Shown here: one piece after another, positions 1 to 5,909 of the stretch
How positions within the stretch are numbered: the first letter of the stretch is position 1
Layout of the letters: every line of letters begins with the position of its first letter
From: DASZKW01 sp035552775
Lineage (GTDB): Bacteria > Actinomycetota > Acidimicrobiia > Acidimicrobiales > Palsa-688
Direction of reading: 5' to 3'
DNA: 19,371 nt
Assembly (NCBI GenBank): GCA_035552775.1
Contig: DASZKW010000106.1
Coordinates: 1-19,371 of the forward strand
Notes under the pieces: generated by a model
What the model saw: only the letters and a program-made list of their open reading frames with translations
Databases searched by the model: none
What the model was told of the DNA's origin: nothing
Program-made: the position numbers and the translations under genes

Positions 1-1
1 C

Positions 2-151
2 GGCCACCACCCCGACACCGAAGACACCGTCCGCATCGGGGACTGGACCTACCGGGGCATTGGCCACGCCACCCGAGGCGACACCTGGCTCGCCCAAAAC
101 GCACACACGAACCGCCAACAGAACCGGCGCACCGCCTGGGAGGAACGATGA
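2..151 (+). CDS. Replication initiator protein, C-terminal end (partial)
   Basis: Only the last 49 codons are in the window; the reading frame enters from the left edge and stops at TGA 149-151. The visible tail has a tryptophan-containing stretch (DWTYRGIGH) and a polar, Arg-rich end (NRRTAWEER). This resembles the C-terminus of the RepSA/plasmid-type initiators of actinobacterial integrative elements, which are normally followed directly by an excisionase and an integrase. That gene order is seen here, and the stop overlaps the excisionase start by ATGA, so the two are translationally coupled. The family call rests mainly on context and tail character, because no catalytic domain is visible. 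Alternative: another element protein cotranscribed with xis. Confidence 0.55.
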   Translation, partial: GHHPDTEDTVRIGDWTYRGIGHATRGDTWLAQNAHTNRQQNRRTAWEER

Positions 152-474
152 CGAGCGAACGACAGCCTCATTTCGGCACCGAGACACCTCCCCGTGGCCA
201 CCCCAACAGCGTGGACGCCACGACGTCCCGGGGATTGACCTTCGCATCGGTCAGGCATGGAACCGATCCACCATTAAACGGCGGCGGAGTCGAGTTCGTC
301 AGCGTCCCGGAATGGTGTCGGCGGGTCGGCTGCTCGCTCGACGCCGGCTACCGGGCCGCCCGGCGAAACGAGATCGCCGGCCTGTTCCGTATCGGGCGTC
401 TCATGCGCATCAACTGGGGAGCGTTCGTGGCTGCCACCTCCGGTGCTGTCGAGGGCCCCCGATCAGGCTGGTAG
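148..474 (+). CDS. Excisionase-like helix-turn-helix protein
   Basis: This is a 108-aa protein. Residues 1-47 look disordered and polar. Residues 50-95 form a MerR/excisionase-type winged HTH: EFVSVPEWCRRVG, then SLDAGYRAARRNEI, then a beta-wing (FRIGRLMRIN) and a closing helix. Such proteins bend DNA at attachment sites and bias the neighbouring integrase towards excision. ATG 148 overlaps the TGA of the upstream rep gene (ATGA), which fixes the start. The stop at 472-474 lies 12 bp inside the expected end of the convergent integrase gene, and considerably further inside the longer frameshifted integrase frame. The residual alternative is a replication or copy-control HTH. Confidence 0.7.
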   Translation: MTSERQPHFGTETPPRGHPNSVDATTSRGLTFASVRHGTDPPLNGGGVEFVSVPEWCRRVGCSLDAGYRAARRNEIAGLFRIGRLMRINWGAFVAATSGAVEGPRSGW

Positions 475-1592
475 TAGGGCGCCGAGCACCTCGGCCGCCT
501 GACGGTCCCTCGCCTCGAAGGGTGGGCATAGATGCGCAGCGTCGTCGAGGCATCGGCGTGGCCGAGCCGGCCAGCGACGGTTCGCACGTCGGTGCCTGCC
601 CCGATCAAAAGCGAGGCGCTCATGTGACGCAAATCGTGGAACCGCAGTCTGACCCCGACTCGTCGGGCGGCTCGAGAGAATCCCGCAGTGATGGAGTCCG
701 GCTTCATCGGCACGGCGCCGGTGGGGTCCAGGGTCAGGATGTAGCCGTCCGGCGCCAGCTCGACACATGCCTCGGCTGCCCAGCGCTCCGCCCCGCGCCG
801 GTACTCGGCGAATAGCTCCAGGATGCGGACGTCGAGCGACACCCGTCGGTCCCGGCCCGTCTTGGTCGGCGCCACCACCAGTACGGTCTTGTCCACCCCA
901 TGGCGGATCGAGCGGGCGATGGTCAGCGACGATCGCCCCAGGTCCAGGTCCGACCATCGCAGCCCGCACAGCTCGCCCCGGCGGGCTCCGGTGACACCGG
1001 CGAGCAGGACCGCCATTGCGGTCACCGGCTCCCTGGCCTTGAGGTCCATGACCACCGCCTGCCAGCTCGCCGGGTCGACGTCAGGAGCGGGACGGGTAAC
1101 GGCGTGGGGAGGTCGGGCCAGGTCGGTGACGCAGCGGGTGACCACCCCCCAGCGTTGGGCCTGGCGCAGGGCGGCAGACAGTACACGGTGGCAGTGGCGC
1201 ACGGTCATCGGGGCCGCGCCCTCGGCCAGCCAGCGGGCGTAGGTACGATCGAGGTCTTGGGCGGTCAACTTGGAAACTCTTACGCGACCGAGCGTTGCCT
1301 TCCAGCGGCGCGCCTTGTCCTGGTATCCGCGCATGGTGGTCGATGACCGCTGGTCGGCCACGAAGGCGAGCCAGGCGTCGAGGAACTCGGCCAGGGTCTG
1401 ATCCGGTCCCATGGCCACGTCGCCGCCCTCCACCTCGGTGACGAAGCGAGCAAGCTCGCGCTCGGCGGCCCGCACCCCGCCCCTGATCGTACGGCTGATC
1501 TGGCGGGGCTTGCCGGTCGTTGGGTCGGCGGCGATGAAAACCCGTAGCCGCCACACTCCCGGTCGAATCTCGCTCCTCGTCCCTCTCGCCAC
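348..1592 (-). CDS. int: Tyrosine recombinase (integrase), C-terminus frameshifted
   Basis: This is a site-specific integrase of the actinobacterial AICE/phage type. The GTG start at 1592 is preceded by AAGGAG at 9-nt spacing. An AP2-like arm-binding region (about 1-60) is followed by the SAM-like core-binding domain (about 65-155) and the catalytic domain (175-357). All catalytic residues are visible: R205 in ARRGEL, K244, H319 and R322 in HDLRH, H345 in RLGHAD and Y355 in RIYAH. After P358 the frame shifts: the literal reading runs on to 348, but the +1 frame reads FEARDRQAAEVLGALLPA and stops at 463-465, the usual end of this family. One missing base near 519-521 explains this. The lesion is downstream of the nucleophile, so activity may survive. 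It may also be a sequencing error. Confidence 0.85.
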   Translation of the reverse strand: MARGTRSEIRPGVWRLRVFIAADPTTGKPRQISRTIRGGVRAAERELARFVTEVEGGDVAMGPDQTLAEFLDAWLAFVADQRSSTTMRGYQDKARRWKATLGRVRVSKLTAQDLDRTYARWLAEGAAPMTVRHCHRVLSAALRQAQRWGVVTRCVTDLARPPHAVTRPAPDVDPASWQAVVMDLKAREPVTAMAVLLAGVTGARRGELCGLRWSDLDLGRSSLTIARSIRHGVDKTVLVVAPTKTGRDRRVSLDVRILELFAEYRRGAERWAAEACVELAPDGYILTLDPTGAVPMKPDSITAGFSRAARRVGVRLRFHDLRHMSASLLIGAGTDVRTVAGRLGHADASTTLRIYAHPSRRGTVRRPRCSAPYYQPDRGPSTAPEVAATNAPQLMRMRRPIRNRPAISFRRAAR

Positions 1593-1620
1593 GGCTACGC
1601 TCCTTGTGTCACCCGGAGCC

Positions 1621-1665
1621 CTGGACTAGTCCGACTATACCAGAACTAGTCCTAGACTAGTCCAG
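1621..1665 (-). promoter_or_regulatory. Integrase promoter with three ACTAGTCC operator-like sites
   Basis: Three copies of ACTAGTCC lie at 1625-1632, 1645-1652 and 1656-1663. The outer ones form an inverted repeat: 11-nt arms CTGGACTAGTC (1621-1631) and GACTAGTCCAG (1655-1665). On the minus strand an extended -10 (TGGTATAGT) sits between the sites, about 45 nt upstream of the int GTG. The layout suits a repressor or the integrase/excisionase itself binding over the int promoter, or attP arm sites. The function is inferred; the repeats are seen directly. Confidence 0.55.
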
Positions 1666-1675
1666 GTGGCAGAGG

Positions 1676-1698
1676 CAGAGCAGGCAATATATGCTCTG
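1676..1698. repeat. Inverted repeat, 7-bp arms, before tRNA-Ser
   Basis: CAGAGCA (1676-1682) and TGCTCTG (1692-1698) form perfect 7-bp arms around an AT-rich 9-nt spacer, just before the tRNA. It may be part of the tRNA promoter (TATATG at 1689-1694 is -10-like) or a recombinase core site at the element boundary. The role is unproven. Confidence 0.35.
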
Positions 1699-1707
1699 AG
1701 CAGCACA

Positions 1708-1793
1708 GGAGGGATGCGAGAGCGGCCGAATCGGACGGTCTCGAAAACCGTTGTGGGTCCTGCCCACCGTGGGTTCAAATCCCACTCCCTCCG
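1708..1793 (+). tRNA. tRNA-Ser (anticodon CGA)
   Basis: The acceptor arm is GGAGGGA (1708-1714) paired with TCCCTCC (1786-1792), with discriminator G1793. The anticodon arm is ACGGT/ACCGT with loop CTCGAAA, placing the anticodon CGA at 1742-1744 (reads UCG). A long class-II variable arm follows. The T arm is GTGGG-TTCAAAT-CCCAC (1769-1785). CCA is not encoded. The gene sits 115 bp from the int start and is the likely integration landmark of the left element, although that element lies on its 5' side. Confidence 0.96.
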
Positions 1794-1898
1794 CAGCCCG
1801 TGGCGATGAACCGGCGGGGGCGAGGGTGGGTGGAATCGGCCCCATCGCCCGCCTCCGCCCCATCTCCGTCTCAGATAGGCGTTGTGACCGATGTCGCC

Positions 1899-1927
1899 TT
1901 TACAGATGGGTCCGGATGCGGCATACT
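1899..1927 (+). promoter_or_regulatory. Candidate sigma70-type promoter
   Basis: TTTACA (1899-1904), a 17-nt spacer and CATACT (1922-1927) make a fair match to a housekeeping promoter. Transcription would start near 1934 and read through the hairpin at 1973-2002 towards the gene at 2213, giving a leader of about 280 nt. This is seen by eye only. The surrounding stretch 1794-2212 has no convincing gene. Confidence 0.35.
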
Positions 1928-1972
1928 GGTAATTGCTCCGGTCGGAACCCCCCACTGGCCGTCGAGCGTCAC

Positions 1973-2002
1973 ACGAAGGACCGGCTCCCGCCGGTCCTTC
2001 GT
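1973..2002 (+). terminator. Perfect 12-bp hairpin in long leader
   Basis: ACGAAGGACCGG (1973-1984) and its exact complement (1991-2002) flank a CTCCCG loop. A pyrimidine-rich stretch with short T runs follows about 15-25 nt later. It could end a short transcript from the promoter at 1899-1927, attenuate the gene at 2213, or be a non-canonical terminator. There is no tight U-tract. Confidence 0.4.
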
Positions 2003-2212
2003 CACGTCCCCGGCAGGTTTCTTTCCCCTACCGCTTCCGCCGGCGCCACCGTCACGTGGTCGATGCGCCCCGCCAGGCCGGTCTCTGCGCCCACCTCTAC
2101 CAGGGCAGTACCTTCGGGGCGTGGAGGACGGCTCGGCGCCGGCGGGAACGCCGCCCAGTTCGCGGCCTGGCTCGGTGGCTGCGCTACCCGGCTCGGTGGC
2201 CGGCGGGCAGTG

Positions 2213-2818
2213 ATGCGCGAGCAGGTCATGGTCGAGGGTCGGCTCCGGCCGCTCCTCGTCGTGCGCCGGCCGTCCCGTTTGCTTCGCTTCGTGGCCCCGG
2301 TGGTGGTTGTCGCCCTCGTCCTGGCCATCGCTGCCGGGCGGGGAGGATCCGAGGACGGGACCGCCGGCGCCCTCATCGCCATGGTCTTGCTGATCGGCGG
2401 AGCCGTCGGGATCCAGCGCCTGGCCAAGGCGCCCATCCTCGCCGGCTTCGACGCCGAGGGTCTCTACTCCCGTGCCCGGGGATGGATCGGGTGGGCGCAG
2501 GTGTACCGCATCGAGGTGCGGGCCACGGGTAACCGGCTGACCGGCCGGCGCACGGTGGTGTGGCTGGCGTACCGGGAGGCGGGACCGGCCGACCCGGGAG
2601 ACGGGGGCGTGCAGGCGGCGGGGGTGCGCGGTGAGGCGGCGGCCGGGGTGGGTGGTGAGGCGGCGTCCGGGGGTGGTGAGGCGGCGTCCGGGGATGGTGA
2701 GGCGGCGTGGCTGGCGGTGAACCCGGGCTGGCCCCGCCCGCGCACATTGGCGCTGGCCTCCGATATGGAACGCCATTGGCGGGCCGCATCCCGGGCATCC
2801 CAGGCCGCCGACGGCTGA
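2213..2818 (+). CDS. Small membrane protein, PH-like domain, unknown function
   Basis: This is a 201-aa protein from ATG 2213; an alternative in-frame ATG lies at 2228. Two hydrophobic segments (about 24-42 and 52-70) suggest a membrane hairpin. A segment with FDAEGLYSRARGWIGWAQVYRIEV (75-102, gaps ignored) looks like the start of a bacterial PH-like fold, as in many small actinobacterial membrane proteins. Residues 140-165 are a low-complexity GGEAASG repeat that interrupts the second half of that fold. The open frame extends upstream through the tRNA, but that part is not coding. It has no obvious operon partner and runs convergently towards the diiron gene. The family assignment is tentative; that it is membrane-bound is more secure. 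Confidence 0.6.
   Translation: MREQVMVEGRLRPLLVVRRPSRLLRFVAPVVVVALVLAIAAGRGGSEDGTAGALIAMVLLIGGAVGIQRLAKAPILAGFDAEGLYSRARGWIGWAQVYRIEVRATGNRLTGRRTVVWLAYREAGPADPGDGGVQAAGVRGEAAAGVGGEAASGGGEAASGDGEAAWLAVNPGWPRPRTLALASDMERHWRAASRASQAADG
2630..2710 (+). repeat. In-frame 21-bp tandem repeat (four copies)
   Basis: GGTGAGGCGGCG starts at 2630, 2654, 2675 and 2696, i.e. spacings of 24, 21 and 21 bp, encoding GGEAASG-like units inside the membrane protein. The multiples of three keep the frame, so copy-number slippage would change protein length without breaking it. Confidence 0.8.
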
Positions 2819-2845
2819 AGGCTCGCCCCCGCCGGCGGTCCACCC

Positions 2846-2950
2846 AAATGCATGGTTACGCGCGGGGCCGCCTCCGCGCTGTAGCAGAACGCACGGAAAC
2901 CGTGCGTTCCGCTACATTTCGTCCGGAGGGTCGCGCATAGGCGTGCATTT
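2846..2950. repeat. 105-bp extragenic palindrome (REP/MITE-like)
   Basis: Two 51-nt arms are placed exactly symmetrically around AAA (2897-2899). The inner 17 bp pair with one mismatch (TGTAGC then GAACGCACGG). The outer parts share AAATGCA at the tips and GCGCG, for about 35 of 51 identities ungapped. It lies between the convergent genes ending at 2818 and 2969, so it can also serve as a bidirectional terminator. The mirror symmetry over the full length is more than a terminator needs and suggests a mobile or repeated extragenic element. Confidence 0.75.
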
Positions 2951-2968
2951 CGGCCTCCGTCGCCTTGT

Positions 2969-4066
2969 CTACCCGATCTCTATGGGCGCGTCGACCTGCA
3001 TGCGCTCGTACTCGGAGCCCGTGTCCTCCCACGTCTCGTACTCGAGCACGCCGAGCTCGCCGAACCTGGTGCGCAGCCAGCCGTCGCCGGCGTCGAGGAG
3101 TCCAAGCTTTTTGAGATTGGGGACGATCTTGGAGAACAGGACGCGTCGGAACTCGAGCTGCACCGGGTTGTGGAGCATGATCTCGGTGCACTCCTTGACA
3201 GGCATGTCGAGGGCTTCCCACACCTCCTGGGCCAAGAAGCGCTCACGCATACGAACGGCGGCCTCGTAGCAGAACTCCTGGCGTTCGTGGATCTCCGCCC
3301 CCGTGAGGCCGGCGTAGGCCTCCCGCAGGGACAGGACCCCAAACGCCACGTGGCGCGCCTCGTCGGCCATCACGTAGCGGGTGATCTGCTTGAGCAGCGG
3401 GTCGGGGCTCAGCTGGTACTGGAACCCGAAGGCGGCGAGGGCCAAGCCCTCCACCATTATCTGCATGCCGAGGTAGGTGAAGTCCCAGCGCGAATCGCTG
3501 ACCACGTCGTCGAGGAGATCCCGGAGGTGGACGTTGATGGGGAACTCCCACTCGAGCTTGTCGTGCAGGTACTTGGCGTACACCTCGACGTGGCGCGCCT
3601 CGTCCATGACCTGGGTGGCTGCGTAGAACTTGGCGTCGATCCAAGGGACGGACTGGACGATCTTGGCCGTGCAGGCCAGCGCGCCCTGTTCGCCGTGGAG
3701 GAACTGGCTGAGCGTCCACGCCAGGCCGGCGTGGCCCATGGTCGCCCGCTGCTCGGCGGTCATCGTGCCGAAGACGCCCTCGTCGGTGTGGGCGAGGGTG
3801 TTGAGCGGGTTGGACGGGTCGCGGGCGCCTTCGATCTGGCCGCCGACCGACCAGTCGATGTCGGTCTCCGCGTTCCACTGGGACGCCTTCGCCCTCTCGT
3901 AGAGCGTGTTGAGCTGCTTGCGCTCACCCTTCTCGTAGTCCCACGTGAACAGGGTGGGGAAGTTGGCTTCGACCGATCGGATGAGGGCCCGTTTCTCGTC
4001 GTCGGAGGCGGTCCTGGCGATCTCGTCGATCGACGTCGGCCCGCCGGGAGGCTGGGTGAGTGTCAT
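2969..4066 (-). CDS. Ferritin-like diiron oxygenase-family protein
   Basis: This is a 365-aa, mostly helical protein with a duplicated carboxylate-bridged diiron signature: E126 (HGEQ), E156 and H159 (DEARH), E206 (VEG), and E236 and H239 (second DEARH). All six ligands expected for an R2-like/ferritin-like oxygenase are present. Members oxidise or hydroxylate organic substrates with O2; the substrate here is unknown. The start ATG 4064-4066 has AAAGGAG upstream and overlaps the stop of the MBL gene by ATGA, so the much longer upstream open frame is spurious. Position and overlap imply co-production with the MBL hydrolase. It ends next to the palindrome at 2846-2950. Alternatives are AurF-type N-oxygenase or R2-like ligand-binding oxidase; I cannot choose between them. 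Confidence 0.85.
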   Translation of the reverse strand: MTLTQPPGGPTSIDEIARTASDDEKRALIRSVEANFPTLFTWDYEKGERKQLNTLYERAKASQWNAETDIDWSVGGQIEGARDPSNPLNTLAHTDEGVFGTMTAEQRATMGHAGLAWTLSQFLHGEQGALACTAKIVQSVPWIDAKFYAATQVMDEARHVEVYAKYLHDKLEWEFPINVHLRDLLDDVVSDSRWDFTYLGMQIMVEGLALAAFGFQYQLSPDPLLKQITRYVMADEARHVAFGVLSLREAYAGLTGAEIHERQEFCYEAAVRMRERFLAQEVWEALDMPVKECTEIMLHNPVQLEFRRVLFSKIVPNLKKLGLLDAGDGWLRTRFGELGVLEYETWEDTGSEYERMQVDAPIEIG

Positions 4067-4974
4067 GGGGCTTCTCCTTTGGTCGTCTCCAACCACCGTT
4101 TGAGGCCGGCGGCGTTGGAGTGCACGCCGTTTAGGGTCTCGAGTTTTTTTCTCTGGGCCGGGTCCATGCCGTCGTAGTCGGTGGCGAATGCCTCCTCCAG
4201 GGCGGCGGTGATGTCGGCGCCGGCGCGCCACGCCCGCTCCGCCACCTCCGCCCATTGGCGCAAGGTCCCTTCCGCCTCCTCGAGGATGGCGACGGGGTCG
4301 GGGACCAGGCCGTAGTGGGCCAGGGCGATGCCCTCGGGCCGCCGGTCGCGGAACTTGCCGAGGGAACTCAACGCCTGGTCGAGGTCGAAGTCCGCCGGCG
4401 GCGTGGCAGGGCGCAGCACGCCGGCGTCGGGGAGGCGCACCCCGACCGCGTCGCCGGCGAAGATGATGCCGCTGGCGCTGTCGTGGAGGGCGAGGTGGTG
4501 CTTGGCGTGGCCGGGGGAGTCGATGGTCGTGAGGGAGCGGTCGGGCCCGACCCGGATGTCCTCGCCGTCGGCCAGGACGTGGATTCGCTCGGTCGGCGTG
4601 GGGTCGAGGCGCCCGTACAGCGAGTCGAGCAGGTCCCCGTAGACCGTCGCCGCGGAACGCACCAGGCGCTCGGGGTCGACCAGGTGGCGGGCGCCACGCT
4701 CGTGGACGTAGACGGTGGCGCGGGGGAACGCCCGGGCCACGTCACCGACCCCGCCGGCGTGGTCGAGGTGGATGTGGGTCACGGCGATGCCGGCGAGGTC
4801 GCCGGGCGCCACGCCGTGCGCCGACAGGGCGGCGAGCAGGGCGGGCACCGAGCTCTGGGCGCCGGTCTCGACCAGCACCGGCTCGGGGCCCTCGATGAGG
4901 TAGCCGGCGGTCACCCGTTCCCAGCCCCCGAGAAGGGTGTCGACCTCGAGCACGCCGGGCGCCAGGTAGCCCAT
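4063..4974 (-). CDS. MBL-fold metallo-hydrolase
   Basis: This is a 303-aa protein with the complete metallo-beta-lactamase metal site: H67, H69, D71 and H72 in THIHLDH, H156 in PGHAKHH, D175 in AGDAVG and H220 in AHYG. It is a glyoxalase II-like or lactonase-like subgroup and probably hydrolyses a thioester, lactone or related substrate in the cytoplasm; no signal peptide is visible. The C-terminal about 80 residues are helical. It starts 20 bp after hisN and overlaps the diiron gene by ATGA. TAGGGT lies 6 nt before the ATG, so an additional leaderless promoter is possible. The pairing with a diiron oxygenase suggests a two-step oxidation and hydrolysis, which is inference. Confidence 0.88.
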   Translation of the reverse strand: MGYLAPGVLEVDTLLGGWERVTAGYLIEGPEPVLVETGAQSSVPALLAALSAHGVAPGDLAGIAVTHIHLDHAGGVGDVARAFPRATVYVHERGARHLVDPERLVRSAATVYGDLLDSLYGRLDPTPTERIHVLADGEDIRVGPDRSLTTIDSPGHAKHHLALHDSASGIIFAGDAVGVRLPDAGVLRPATPPADFDLDQALSSLGKFRDRRPEGIALAHYGLVPDPVAILEEAEGTLRQWAEVAERAWRAGADITAALEEAFATDYDGMDPAQRKKLETLNGVHSNAAGLKRWLETTKGEAP

Positions 4975-4994
4975 GCTCCGACCCTATCCCCGGC

Positions 4995-5846
4995 CTATCC
5001 GTAGCCGCCCGCCGGTCCCGCTCCCGGTCCCGGTCCCCGGCCCATGAGGACCCGGAGCGCCTCGTCGTGGAGGAGGCCGTTGGTGCTGATGGCGCTGCCA
5101 CCGTCGGGGCGTGGCGCGCCGGCAAGGTCGGTGAAACGCCCACCTGCCTCCTCGACGATGACCTGGAGGGCGGCCAGGTCCCACAGTGAGACCACAGGGT
5201 CGAGGCCGATCTCGGTCGAGCCCTCAGCGACGAGGACGTGCGACCAGAAGTCACCGAACCCCCGTCCCCGCCAGCAGCGCCGCTCCAGGGCGACGAGCCC
5301 ATCGAGGCGGCCGCGGGCGGCCCAATCCGCCGTACCCGAATACGACACCTGGGCGTCCCCCAGTTCGGCAACGGCCGACACGGCGATCGGGACGCCTGCC
5401 TCGCCGGGCGCCCCTGCGTACGCCCCGAGGCCCCGTCCCGCCCACCAGCGCCGGCCGAGGGCAGGGGCGGAGGCCACGCCGACGACCAGGGCGCCGTCCA
5501 CCTCGAGGGCGAGGAGGGTGGCCCACACCGGTATGCCGCGCACGAAGTTCTTGGTCCCGTCGATGGGATCGATGATCCAGCGCCGCCGGCCGCTGCCGTC
5601 GCCGCCTGGACCGCCGCTGGCGCCGTACTCCTCTCCCATCACCGCGTCGCCGGGGCGGGTCGCCTCCAGCCGGGCACGCACCGCCTCCTCGACCCCCCTG
5701 TCCGCCTCGGTCACCGGGGTGAGGTCGGGCTTTGCCTCCACCACCAGGTCGGGGCGGCGGAAGGCGGCGGTGGTCATGGCGTCGGCCACGTCGACAAGCT
5801 CCAAGGCCAGGCGCAGGTCGTCGGCGTCGGCGTCCCCCGGCGTCAC
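4995..5846 (-). CDS. hisN: Inositol monophosphatase family, histidinol-phosphatase-like
   Basis: This is a 283-aa Mg-dependent, Li-sensitive-type phosphatase. The motifs are in order: TEADR (46-50), GEEYG (71-75), DPIDGTKNFVRG (93-104) and the C-terminal SLWDLAAL with D223. The WSHVLVAEG...EIGLDP block before the last motif is typical of HisN-type enzymes, which dephosphorylate histidinol phosphate in histidine synthesis; a generic inositol monophosphatase is the alternative. The GTG start at 5846 is the only usable in-frame start, because a stop lies just upstream, and its RBS is weak. The C-terminus ends in a Gly/Pro-rich tail. It lies 63 bp after the ABC-F gene and 20 bp before the MBL gene on the same strand, so probably in one transcript. 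No other his gene is in view. Confidence 0.85.
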   Translation of the reverse strand: MTPGDADADDLRLALELVDVADAMTTAAFRRPDLVVEAKPDLTPVTEADRGVEEAVRARLEATRPGDAVMGEEYGASGGPGGDGSGRRRWIIDPIDGTKNFVRGIPVWATLLALEVDGALVVGVASAPALGRRWWAGRGLGAYAGAPGEAGVPIAVSAVAELGDAQVSYSGTADWAARGRLDGLVALERRCWRGRGFGDFWSHVLVAEGSTEIGLDPVVSLWDLAALQVIVEEAGGRFTDLAGAPRPDGGSAISTNGLLHDEALRVLMGRGPGPGAGPAGGYG

Positions 5847-5909
5847 CGTCGCGCCGCTTCGAGGGTCATCGCCCCGCCGGGTCGAGGCTCGCCGCGCCGC
5901 CGACCACGA

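Noticed and set aside
1871..2776. Long minus-strand open frame (301 codons) opposite the membrane protein
   Set aside because: Low-complexity Arg/Pro/His-rich reading of GC-rich DNA, no domain, and it covers the repeat region antisense; it is a shadow of the plus-strand gene.
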